Source: Flavobacterium sp.
GTDB lineage: Bacteria; Bacteroidota; Bacteroidia; Flavobacteriales; Flavobacteriaceae
Assembly: GCA_030153045.1 (NCBI GenBank)
Contig: JASLID010000051.1
Span: 1 to 33,635, forward strand
DNA: 33,635 nt
Reading direction: 5' to 3'
How positions within the stretch are numbered: the first letter of the stretch is position 1; every line of letters starts with the position of its first letter. Positions 15,253 to 23,461 of this stretch are shown one piece after another. Made by a program: the position numbers and the translations under genes. A model generated the notes under the pieces. It was not told the DNA's origin. It saw only the letters and a program-made list of their open reading frames with translations, and did no database searches.

Positions 15253-18200
15253 ATGATTTATTTCTTCGGAAACCTAACCAACACGGTTTTTGCAGTTCAG
15301 TCGCAAAACGAGATTTCATCAGAGGACATTACAAAATTAAACTGGCTTTTTGGCAACGCACAACAAATAGAAAAATCCGTATTAGCGGATTTTTTTGTTG
15401 GACCACGTGCCGCCATGGTAACGCCTTGGAGTACTAATGCGGTAGAAATTACTCAAAATATGGGAATTTCAGGCATCATTAGAATGGAAGAATTTGAAAA
15501 ATCAACTGCTGATTTCAAAGATTTTGATCCTATGATTTCTCAGAAATACGCTGAACTAAACCAAGATATTTTTACCATCAATGTCAAACCGGAAGCCATT
15601 CTGGATATTGATGATATTGCTGGGTATAACAAAACAGAAGGTTTAGCCTTAAGCCCGGAGGAAGTAGATTATTTGAATAATCTTTCTACCAAATTAGGTC
15701 GAAAATTAACCGATTCTGAAATTTTTGCTTTCTCACAAGCCAATTCAGAGCACTGTCGTCACAAAATTTTCAATGGAACTTTTGTTATTGATGGTGTTGA
15801 AAAAGAAACTTCTCTTTTCAAATTAATCAAAAAAACATCTCAGGAAAACCCTAACGATATCGTTTCGGCTTATAAAGACAATGTGGCTTTTGTAAAAGGA
15901 CCAAGAGTAACACAATTTGCTCCAAAAAGTGCTGACAAACCTGATTTCTACGAAGAAAAAGAATTTGATTCGGTACTTTCATTAAAAGCAGAAACGCACA
16001 ACTTCCCTACTACTGTTGAACCTTTTAATGGTGCTGCAACAGGTTCCGGAGGAGAAATTCGTGACCGTTTAGCAGGTGGGCAAGGTTCATTGCCTCTAGC
16101 TGGAACTGCTGTATACATGACTTCTTACTCTCGTTTGGAAAAAGACAGAGCATGGGAAGACGGAATGAACGAAAGACCTTGGTTGTACCAAACGCCAATG
16201 GATATCTTAATCAAAGCGTCTAACGGTGCATCTGATTTTGGTAACAAATTCGGTCAGCCCTTAATTACAGGTTCTATTTTAACTTTCGAACACGAAGAAA
16301 ACAACCGCAAAATTGGTTACGATAAAGTGATCATGCAAGCGGGTGGAATCGGTTACGGAAAATTAGATCAAGCCATCAAAAAGAAACCACAAGAAGGAGA
16401 TAAAATTGTTATTCTTGGTGGTGAAAATTATAGAATTGGAATGGGTGGAGCTGCGGTTTCTTCTGCAGATACCGGAGCTTTCGGTTCAGGAATCGAATTA
16501 AATGCCATTCAGCGTTCTAATCCAGAAATGCAAAAACGTGCTGCCAATGCCATTCGTGGTTTGGTAGAAAGCGATAACAATCCAATCGTTTCAATTCACG
16601 ATCACGGTGCGGGTGGACACTTAAACTGTCTTTCGGAATTAGTAGAAGAAACAGGAGGTTTAATCGATTTGGACAAATTACCTGTCGGTGACCCTACTCT
16701 TTCTGCTAAAGAAATCATCGGAAACGAATCTCAGGAAAGAATGGGATTGGTGATTGGTCAAAAAGACATTGAAATTTTACAAAAAATTGCCGACAGAGAA
16801 CGTTCTCCAATGTACCAAGTGGGTGATGTAACTGCCGATCATCGTTTTACTTTCGAATCCAAATCAACTGGTGCAAAACCTATGGATTATGCTTTGGAAG
16901 ATTTCTTCGGAAGTTCGCCAAAAACGATTATGACTGATAAAACAGTTGCTACAAATTATTCTGATTTAAATTATTCAACTCAAAATATTCCAACGTACTT
17001 AAATCAAGTATTACAATTGGAAGCCGTAGCTTGTAAAGACTGGTTAACCAACAAAGTAGACCGTTGTGTGGGTGGAAAAGTAGCCAAACAACAATGTGCT
17101 GGTCCATTGCAGTTACCTTTGAACAATGTAGGTGTCATGGCATTGGACTTCAAAGGAAAAGAGGGAATTGCAACTACTATTGGCCACTCGCCTATTTCGG
17201 CTTTGATTGACCCTGTGGCAGGTTCAAGAACGGCAATCGGAGAAGCATTGTCAAACTTGGTTTGGGCACCTTTAAAAGACGGAATGCAATCGGTTTCATT
17301 ATCTGCTAACTGGATGTGGGCTTGTAAAAATGAAGGTGAAGATGCAAGATTATACGAAGCGGTAAAAGCGTGTTCAGATTTTGCCATCGAATTAGGAATC
17401 AATATTCCAACTGGAAAAGATTCACTTTCGATGAAACAAAAATATCCTAATGATGAAGTAATTGCACCAGGAACGGTGATTATTTCTGCAGCAGGAAATT
17501 GTTCTAATATTACTAAAGTAGTAGAACCTGTTTTACAGAGAAACGGTGGAAGTATCTACTATATTAATTTATCTCAAGATTCATTTAAATTAGGAGGTTC
17601 TTCTTTTGCTCAGGTTTTAAACAAAATCGGTACAGAAGTTCCAACGATAAAAGATTCAGTTTTCTTTAAAAAAGCTTTTAATGCTGTTCAAAATCTTATT
17701 AAAGAAAGAAAAATTCAAGCAGGTCATGACATTGGTAGCGGTGGTTTAATCACTACATTATTAGAAATGTGTTTTGCCGATGTAAATCTCGGTGCTCGTT
17801 TTGATTTGAGTGTTTTAGGAGAAAAAGATTCGGTAAAAACATTATTTAATGAGAATATCGGGATTGTATTTCAATCGAATGAAACTCCTGAATTTTTAGA
17901 TTTAGCCTTTGCAAAAAGAAATGTAAAAATCTTCAAAATTGGAGAAGTAGTTGAAGGAAGTAGAGTTTCAATCAGCAATTTTGATGACAATTTCAGTTTT
18001 GATGTAGCTGAATTAAGAGATACTTGGTTTAAAACCTCATTCCTCTTAGATTCAAAACAATCGAAAAACGGAACTGCTCAAGCACGTTATGATAATTACA
18101 AAAATCAACCGTTAACCTATACATTCCCTTCTCATTTTGATGGAAAAGCACCGGTTATCGACAATTCGAAACCAAGACCAAAAGCAGCTATCATCCGCGA

Positions 18201-18924
18201 AAAAGGAAGTAATTCGGAGCGTGAAATGGCAAACTCTATGTTCTTAGCCGGTTTTGATGTAAAAGACGTTCACATGACCGACTTGATTTCAGGTCGTGAA
18301 ACATTAGAAGACATTCAATTCATTGGTGCTGTTGGAGGATTCTCAAATTCAGATGTTTTAGGTTCTGCCAAAGGTTGGGCCGGAGCCTTTTTATACAATG
18401 AAAAAGCAAATACAGCATTGAAAAACTTCTTCAAACGTGAAGACACACTTTCTGTGGGAATTTGTAATGGTTGTCAGCTGTTCATGGAATTAGAATTGGT
18501 GAATCCAGAACACGAGGTTCACGGAAAAATGCTACATAACGAAAGTCACAAACACGAAAGTATTTTTACATCTGTAACTGTTCAAAAAAACAATTCGGTG
18601 ATGCTTTCTTCTTTGGAAGGAACAACTCTAGGAGTTTGGGTTTCTCATGGTGAAGGTAAATTCCAATTTCCATATTCAGAAGATCAATACAATGTGGTTG
18701 GAAAATACGGTTACGAAGGTTATCCAGCCAATCCAAATGGTTCAGATTTCAATGCAGCTATGATGTGTGATAAAACAGGACGTCACTTGGTAACGATGCC
18801 ACACATTGAGCGTTCTACTTTCCCTTGGAATTGGGCACATTATCCAAACAATGGAAATAAAGATGAAGTAACACCATGGCATGAAGCATTTGTAAATGCT
18901 CGCAAGTGGATTGAAAACAAATAA
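15253..18924 (+). CDS. purL: Phosphoribosylformylglycinamidine synthase, single-chain
   Basis: This 1223-residue enzyme catalyses the fourth step of de novo purine synthesis: FGAR, glutamine and ATP give FGAM. It is the large fused form. Residues 1 to about 170 are the N-terminal PurS-like and linker part, the latter with LTDSEIFAFSQANSEHCRHKIF. The synthetase halves follow, with ATP- and substrate-binding motifs such as LKAETHNFPTTVEPFNGAAT, IHDHGAGGHLNCLSELVEE and GHDIGSGGL. The class I glutamine amidotransferase domain starts near residue 975 (PKAAIIREKGSNSEREM). Its nucleophile is C1071 (GICNGCQL), and H1184 and E1186 lie in MPHIERSTFPW. The length and motifs are complete. It follows the protease gene on the same strand but has its own -7 element, and it shares a bidirectional terminator with the converging kinase gene. 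Confidence 0.98.
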   Translation: MIYFFGNLTNTVFAVQSQNEISSEDITKLNWLFGNAQQIEKSVLADFFVGPRAAMVTPWSTNAVEITQNMGISGIIRMEEFEKSTADFKDFDPMISQKYAELNQDIFTINVKPEAILDIDDIAGYNKTEGLALSPEEVDYLNNLSTKLGRKLTDSEIFAFSQANSEHCRHKIFNGTFVIDGVEKETSLFKLIKKTSQENPNDIVSAYKDNVAFVKGPRVTQFAPKSADKPDFYEEKEFDSVLSLKAETHNFPTTVEPFNGAATGSGGEIRDRLAGGQGSLPLAGTAVYMTSYSRLEKDRAWEDGMNERPWLYQTPMDILIKASNGASDFGNKFGQPLITGSILTFEHEENNRKIGYDKVIMQAGGIGYGKLDQAIKKKPQEGDKIVILGGENYRIGMGGAAVSSADTGAFGSGIELNAIQRSNPEMQKRAANAIRGLVESDNNPIVSIHDHGAGGHLNCLSELVEETGGLIDLDKLPVGDPTLSAKEIIGNESQERMGLVIGQKDIEILQKIADRERSPMYQVGDVTADHRFTFESKSTGAKPMDYALEDFFGSSPKTIMTDKTVATNYSDLNYSTQNIPTYLNQVLQLEAVACKDWLTNKVDRCVGGKVAKQQCAGPLQLPLNNVGVMALDFKGKEGIATTIGHSPISALIDPVAGSRTAIGEALSNLVWAPLKDGMQSVSLSANWMWACKNEGEDARLYEAVKACSDFAIELGINIPTGKDSLSMKQKYPNDEVIAPGTVIISAAGNCSNITKVVEPVLQRNGGSIYYINLSQDSFKLGGSSFAQVLNKIGTEVPTIKDSVFFKKAFNAVQNLIKERKIQAGHDIGSGGLITTLLEMCFADVNLGARFDLSVLGEKDSVKTLFNENIGIVFQSNETPEFLDLAFAKRNVKIFKIGEVVEGSRVSISNFDDNFSFDVAELRDTWFKTSFLLDSKQSKNGTAQARYDNYKNQPLTYTFPSHFDGKAPVIDNSKPRPKAAIIREKGSNSEREMANSMFLAGFDVKDVHMTDLISGRETLEDIQFIGAVGGFSNSDVLGSAKGWAGAFLYNEKANTALKNFFKREDTLSVGICNGCQLFMELELVNPEHEVHGKMLHNESHKHESIFTSVTVQKNNSVMLSSLEGTTLGVWVSHGEGKFQFPYSEDQYNVVGKYGYEGYPANPNGSDFNAAMMCDKTGRHLVTMPHIERSTFPWNWAHYPNNGNKDEVTPWHEAFVNARKWIENK

Positions 18925-18939
18925 TCTCAACATTTTATA

Positions 18940-18974
18940 AAAAAGTCCTTTCATTTATTTTGAAAGGACTTTTT
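18940..18974. terminator. Bidirectional terminator between purL and the hybrid kinase
   Basis: AAAAAGTCCTTTCA (18940-18953) pairs with TGAAAGGACTTTTT (18961-18974) in a perfect 14-bp stem with a 7-base loop. A runs on one side and T runs on the other let it serve both converging genes. It reaches the first two bases of the kinase stop codon. Confidence 0.9.
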
Positions 18975-21264
18975 ATTTTTCATTTACATTTAAAAGTATG
19001 GTCTCGTAGAGTTCATCAATATTAACTGGTTTGCTCAATACTTTTCTGATTTTAGAAGCCGAAAACAATTCTTTATTTACTTGTTCAGAAATAGCTGTTA
19101 AAGCAACTATGGGAATTTTTGGCTTTAATTTTGAAATATAATCTGATGCTTCAAAACCATCCATTATAGGCATCATAATATCCATCAAAATCAAATCGTA
19201 GTCATTATTATCAATTATTTTGCAAGCTTCTAATCCGTTGTTTGCCACATCGCAGGTATATCCTTTTTTGGTAATGATTTTTTTGGTAATCAGTTGATTG
19301 GTTTTATTGTCTTCCACCAATAGAATTTTAATGGCTGAAGGATCTTTGATAATTTTTGCCTCAGTCATTACATTTGAAGTTTCTTTATACACTTCAAAAT
19401 CTAATGAAAAAGAAATTGTGGTTCCTTTATTAGGTTCAGAATCAATCACAATGTTTTTATTAAAAAGCGCCAGTGTTTTTTTAACCAGCGTTAATCCTAA
19501 ACCTGAACCTCCATACTCATAATTGATCTTATCTGAACCTTGAAAAAACAGTTCAAAAATTTTCTCTTTCATTTCCTTATCGATCCCAATACCTGTATCT
19601 TTAACTATAAATTGAACTTCAATCTTATCTTCTTTTTCAGTGATTTTTTTAGTTTCAATGACAATCTTGCCATCTTTGGTAAACTTAAAGGCATTATCAA
19701 TCAAACTAATTAAAACCTGATATAACTTTGCTTCATCAAACAGTAATTTATTGGGAATTGCAGAATCAAAAATCAAAGAACCAGTATTATTGTTTTTTCG
19801 ATTTTTTTCTACTATTGCCAAAATTTTAGTGAGTAATTCATTTAATGAAACAACATCTTTTTTAGGTATGTATTCACTTTCAAGGCTATCAATCACGTTA
19901 ATCTCGATGATATTTCCTGACAAATTGTATAAGTTTTGAACTGAAGCCTGTAATTGTTCAATGTTATTATCATAATTACTTTTGTCATCTTCCATCAAAT
20001 GAAGTAATCCATTTAAGGTATAAATTGGAGTTCGCAATTCATGTGAAATGGTATCCAATAATTTTTTCTTGACATTTAATGCCATTCCCAATTCTGAATT
20101 AGCCGTATTGAGCAAAGCATTTTTTTCACTCAGTAAATCATTTGTTGAACTTTTAAATTTTGCATTTCGATATTGAAAATACAACAAGATGATTAAAGTG
20201 AGAATGGTCACCAAACAAAGAATCAGCAAATAATTTTTGTATTTAACATTTTCACTTTTAAGTTGATTTTGTTTAATAATGGATTGAAATTCAATATTTT
20301 TTACTTCCAATTCTCTTTTTTGATTCAAAAAATGATTCATTTTTACAACCCTGTAAACCAAGCGTTTTTGATAAAAATCTGTGGCTATTTTCAAATTAGC
20401 AGTTGCTTCTTTATACTTATTTTGCTTCTCATAAACCTGACCTAAAATAAAATAATAACGTGATTTTAATAAAAAATCTTCATCGTGATTTTGAAAAATA
20501 TCTGATTTTTTGACTAAATCTAGATATTCAGAAGCCATCGTAATATTGTTCAGATTGTAATAACTTTCGGCAATAAATAAATAAATTTCAGGCTGATCTG
20601 AATCGCCACCTGTTTCCTTGTTAATTTTTAAAAATTTCAAGGAATTTTCTAAAGTTTTATCCCAATCTTTCTCATTTAAATATAAAAGTGTCAGATTATA
20701 ATACATATCAACCTGCTTCTCTTTTGGGGCATATTTGGACAGAAATATTTGAGAAAGCAGCGTGTACTTTTCGTCTAATTTTTTATTCCCTTGCGAATTA
20801 TAAAATACAGCCAAATGCTCATAGTATTCCCCCCTGATAGCATTATTATTGTATTTGCTCAATATTCTGTCCGCTTTATCTAAAACTTTTTTACTGGAAG
20901 TATAATCGTATTTTGTGACATAGAAATAGGAAATCTCTAAGTATAAATACAATAATTGATCATAATTTTTACTTTCAATCAGCTCTTTCTCTAGTTTATT
21001 TATAATTTCTGTACCCTGAACATAGTGTTCATAATCATTGTCTTCAAATAACTTTTGGGCTTTTTCAAATTGTTTTAAGATGGCAGGATCAATAGAATTT
21101 TGTTGCTGAAAAGCAAAAACAGTAGAATTCAGAAAAAATAGTGCTACAACAAAACAACAAGACAATAGTTTTGAACCTATAATCCAATTTATATTGAAAA
21201 TTGTTCTTGAGGTAGTTTTCACACTATAACTAATTAATTTCCATGAATTTACAACAATATTCAT
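18973..21264 (-). CDS. TPR-type hybrid sensor histidine kinase/response regulator
   Basis: This 763-residue sensor has a cleavable or anchoring hydrophobic N-terminus (LLSCCFVVALFFLNSTVFA, residues 33-51). A periplasmic helical region of TPR-like repeats spans about 58-315. A coiled stretch and a single membrane span (YLLILCLVTILTLIILLYF, 345-363) follow. The HisKA domain has the phospho-accepting H408 in ISHELRTP. The HATPase has N524 (LIDNAFKF), DTGIGI (556-561) and GGSGLGL (585-591). The C-terminal receiver domain (about 646-757) has acidic residues E651/D652, phospho-acceptor D695 (LILMDIMMP) and K745. Such TPR hybrid kinases are typical of Bacteroidetes. No partner DNA-binding regulator is adjacent, so the output is unknown. 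The ATG at 21264 lies only a few bases past a -7 element, so the transcript may have almost no leader. Confidence 0.92.
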   Translation of the reverse strand: MNIVVNSWKLISYSVKTTSRTIFNINWIIGSKLLSCCFVVALFFLNSTVFAFQQQNSIDPAILKQFEKAQKLFEDNDYEHYVQGTEIINKLEKELIESKNYDQLLYLYLEISYFYVTKYDYTSSKKVLDKADRILSKYNNNAIRGEYYEHLAVFYNSQGNKKLDEKYTLLSQIFLSKYAPKEKQVDMYYNLTLLYLNEKDWDKTLENSLKFLKINKETGGDSDQPEIYLFIAESYYNLNNITMASEYLDLVKKSDIFQNHDEDFLLKSRYYFILGQVYEKQNKYKEATANLKIATDFYQKRLVYRVVKMNHFLNQKRELEVKNIEFQSIIKQNQLKSENVKYKNYLLILCLVTILTLIILLYFQYRNAKFKSSTNDLLSEKNALLNTANSELGMALNVKKKLLDTISHELRTPIYTLNGLLHLMEDDKSNYDNNIEQLQASVQNLYNLSGNIIEINVIDSLESEYIPKKDVVSLNELLTKILAIVEKNRKNNNTGSLIFDSAIPNKLLFDEAKLYQVLISLIDNAFKFTKDGKIVIETKKITEKEDKIEVQFIVKDTGIGIDKEMKEKIFELFFQGSDKINYEYGGSGLGLTLVKKTLALFNKNIVIDSEPNKGTTISFSLDFEVYKETSNVMTEAKIIKDPSAIKILLVEDNKTNQLITKKIITKKGYTCDVANNGLEACKIIDNNDYDLILMDIMMPIMDGFEASDYISKLKPKIPIVALTAISEQVNKELFSASKIRKVLSKPVNIDELYETILLNVNEK

Positions 21265-21271
21265 TTTTAAC

Positions 21272-21279
21272 CAAATTTA
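21272..21279 (-). promoter_or_regulatory. Candidate -7 element for the hybrid kinase
   Basis: The minus strand reads TAAATTTG, an exact TAnnTTTG match that ends 7 bases before the ATG at 21264. CTTG lies 21 bases upstream at the -33 position (complement of 21301-21304). Confidence 0.4.
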
Positions 21280-21362
21280 ATAGACTATCCAACCTTTTTT
21301 CAAGTTGATCCAAACGAAAACGAGTCAAACCGATTTAAATTGTCCTTATATATTTTGATTCT

Positions 21363-21370
21363 TATATTTG
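21363..21370 (+). promoter_or_regulatory. Candidate -7 element for the EamA transporter
   Basis: TATATTTG matches TAnnTTTG, with ATTG near the -33 position (21339-21342). It argues against the TTG at 21368 as a start codon and for the ATG at 21386. Confidence 0.45.
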
Positions 21371-21385
21371 AGTAAAATTTTTGAA

Positions 21386-22255
21386 ATGCATTTTATTCTA
21401 GTCAGTATTATTTGTAGTGTTTTAGTGGGTGTTTTGCTAAAAATAGTCAAAAAAAGCAACCTTAGCTTTTACCAAATCATCACATGGAATTATGTCTTTG
21501 CTTTGGTATTAACTTATATTGTTTACAGACCTGAATATAGAGTAGATTTAAGTCTTTCCACAGGATCAATCCTTATAACACTTTGTTTATTACTTCCAAT
21601 AATTTTTATTTTTCAGGCGAAAGCCATTCAATATAATGGCATTGTAAAAACGGATATTGCGCAAAGATTATCACTTTTTATTTCTATTGTGGCTTCCTAT
21701 TTCATTTTTCAAGAACATTTTAACGGTTATAAAATCATTGGATTGTTGTTTGCTTTTACCGCTATTTTCTTCACTCTTTACAAAAAGAACAATCATGAAA
21801 AAGCAAAAAAGAACAAATCGTATTACCTCCTATTTGTATTATTGGGTTTTGGAGTAATTGATATTTTATTTAAAAAAGTAGCAGCATTGAGCGAAATGAA
21901 ATTTACTGAAGTACTTTTCAGCATTTTCATTGGAGCACTAATTGTTTCGGTCCTTATCTCGACTTATTATATCCTAAAAGAAAAAGAAAAAGAAAAATTT
22001 GATTTAAAAAATGCTCTTTGGGGACTGGGTGTTGGCGTACTTAACTTTGGTAATATCTCATTGTATATTAAAGCACACCAAACTCTTGCTTCAAATCCAT
22101 CAACAGTATTTGCTGGAATGAACATGGGTGTTATTCTACTTGGTAGTTGCATTGGTATTGTTGTTTTTAAAGAAAAACTGTCTAGAATAAACTATGTTGG
22201 AATTGTGTTAGCTATCATTTCTATACTATTCATTACTTATTCACAAATGAAATAA
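21386..22255 (+). CDS. EamA/DMT-superfamily transporter
   Basis: This 289-residue protein has about ten hydrophobic segments in two similar halves, the layout of the drug/metabolite transporter superfamily. The first helix is HFILVSIICSVLVGVLLKI. The first half ends in 'SLFISIVASYFIFQEHFNGYKIIGLLFAFTAIFFTLYKK'. The second half ends in the matching 'GMNMGVILLGSCIGIVVFKEKLSRINYVGIVLAIISILFITYS'. The paired 'F.E......IG..LA' ends of each half are characteristic. An in-frame TTG at 21368 would add six residues, but it overlaps the -7 element, so I start at the ATG. The substrate is unknown; relatives export amino acids, nucleobases or small metabolites. It runs divergently from the hybrid kinase across about 120 bases. 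Confidence 0.85.
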   Translation: MHFILVSIICSVLVGVLLKIVKKSNLSFYQIITWNYVFALVLTYIVYRPEYRVDLSLSTGSILITLCLLLPIIFIFQAKAIQYNGIVKTDIAQRLSLFISIVASYFIFQEHFNGYKIIGLLFAFTAIFFTLYKKNNHEKAKKNKSYYLLFVLLGFGVIDILFKKVAALSEMKFTEVLFSIFIGALIVSVLISTYYILKEKEKEKFDLKNALWGLGVGVLNFGNISLYIKAHQTLASNPSTVFAGMNMGVILLGSCIGIVVFKEKLSRINYVGIVLAIISILFITYSQMK

Positions 22256-22376
22256 TTTTAATAAGTATAAGAAATTTACTTCATAACTAATTATGCAACT
22301 AATTCAAAAAATTCTATAACAACTCTGCAAAGCTTTACTGATAACTTCGTAATATATTAATCTAAAGAATTTAATT

Positions 22377-22796
22377 ATGAAAAATCAAAGCATATTATTA
22401 GCATTAAGTATCGGGTTATTTGCAGTCTCTTGTAGTAATGATGATGACGGAAATCAAGGTGAAACTATTGTTCCTTTAGCTGGGAAGTGGGAATTTAGCA
22501 AAGTGGGTACTACTGTTGGAACAACAGAGACCTTGACCGATGCTCCACAAAACCAAAGCGGGTGTAACAAAGATTACGTGGAACTCAAAACTGACAATAC
22601 AGTAATTGAAGGGGATTATGATTCAACAATTGCTCCATGTTCTTTTACTACTGATGAAGGAATTTATTCCAGATCTCATAATAACTTAACAAGAGTTGTT
22701 GATGGCGTAACGACAGTTCAGGATATTGTTAATCTTACGATTCATGAACTAAAATTAAAAGACGCTAGTGGTAACATTGAAATCTATACTAGATAA
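22377..22796 (+). CDS. Lipocalin-like lipoprotein
   Basis: This 139-residue lipoprotein has a signal peptide ending in LFAVSC (C19 lipidated). The next residues are SNDDDGN. An acidic stretch just after the cysteine matches the Bacteroidetes lipoprotein export signal, so surface exposure is likely. The remainder starts with LAGKWEFSKVGT and runs through a series of beta strands to LTIHELKLKDASGNIEIYTR. This is the pattern of the small lipocalin-like family, in which 'L.G.W......' opens the barrel. Two cysteines in the domain (QSGCNKD and APCSF) probably form a disulfide. The ligand is unknown. A TAACTTCG element (22342-22349) may be its -7 box. It shares the strong downstream terminator with the converging phosphatase gene. 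Confidence 0.75.
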   Translation: MKNQSILLALSIGLFAVSCSNDDDGNQGETIVPLAGKWEFSKVGTTVGTTETLTDAPQNQSGCNKDYVELKTDNTVIEGDYDSTIAPCSFTTDEGIYSRSHNNLTRVVDGVTTVQDIVNLTIHELKLKDASGNIEIYTR

Positions 22797-22843
22797 TTTG
22801 TTGTCTAACCACTAAAATTCGGGATCTTTTTAGCATAAAAATA

Positions 22844-22877
22844 AAAACGGAAACAACTTTATAGTTGTTTCCGTTTT
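22844..22877. terminator. Strong bidirectional terminator
   Basis: AAAACGGAAACAACT (22844-22858) pairs perfectly over 15 bp with AGTTGTTTCCGTTTT (22863-22877) around a TTAT loop. A and T flanks serve both the lipocalin-like gene and the converging phosphatase gene, whose stop codon is one base away. Confidence 0.95.
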
Positions 22878-22878
22878 T

Positions 22879-23460
22879 TTATTTCTCATCTACTGCTTTT
22901 TCTTTTCTGGTTTGATATGTATGAAGAAAATCTCCCTTGGGCTTTCCTATATCAAAAGAACTCCATTTGGTTAAAAAACGAGTACTGGTTCTCGCTTCAT
23001 CTCTATCCAGTCCTTCATATTCTATACGGTATATTGCCGAATATATTTCAGCTCTTCCCACACCATGATAACAATGAATCAACACAGGATAATTGGTTTT
23101 ATCATCCATAATCTTAAAAAACATATCTAAATTTTCCGGTTTTGGAACCTGATCTGAACCATCGTTAAAATAGTTCACACCCGGAATCTTCTCCACAGCT
23201 ACCTTTTCAGCAGTTAATTCAGCAGGAATTTCAGGATTATTCACTAAATCTCCTGTTCCTGGAAAACGCAAATCAATCACACTTTTAATATGATATTTAT
23301 TGATGTAATCTGCAATTTCATCTGGAGGAATTGCCCCACTTTTATAAACTTTCCCTTCGGTAATTGTTTCAAAATTATGATTAATGTGCATATCGTACAC
23401 ATACTTTCCAACGCCAACCACAATAACCAAAAGGACAAATAATCCTATTTTCTTTTTCAT
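22879..23460 (-). CDS. Membrane-anchored dual-specificity/tyrosine-type phosphatase
   Basis: This 193-residue protein has one N-terminal membrane anchor (KKKIGLFVLLVIVVGVGKYVY), which places the catalytic domain in the periplasm. The signature loop is HCYHGVGRAE, giving the C-x5-R phosphatase motif with nucleophile C130 and R136. Upstream, 'YKSGAIPPDEIADYINKYHIKSVIDLR' is the typical start of bacterial DSP-like domains. A candidate general acid lies in the loop around NDGSDQ (99-104). Its ATG at 23460 comes one base after the stop of the sulfatase-like gene, so the two are almost certainly translated from one mRNA. The substrate may be a phosphorylated envelope component instead of a protein, given the partner enzyme; that is inference. 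Confidence 0.82.
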   Translation of the reverse strand: MKKKIGLFVLLVIVVGVGKYVYDMHINHNFETITEGKVYKSGAIPPDEIADYINKYHIKSVIDLRFPGTGDLVNNPEIPAELTAEKVAVEKIPGVNYFNDGSDQVPKPENLDMFFKIMDDKTNYPVLIHCYHGVGRAEIYSAIYRIEYEGLDRDEARTSTRFLTKWSSFDIGKPKGDFLHTYQTRKEKAVDEK

Positions 23461-23461
23461 C

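Noticed and set aside
17004..17402. Antisense ORF of 132 codons inside purL (and similar ones inside lpd, rsmB, sdaA and the nuclease genes)
   Set aside because: Each lies within a well-supported gene on the other strand, has no promoter pattern, no signal peptide and no recognisable domain. They are by-products of codon usage.
21368..21385. TTG start for the EamA transporter
   Set aside because: The TTG is part of the TATATTTG -7 element, so it would lie upstream of the transcript start. The ATG at 21386 begins directly at the first membrane helix.
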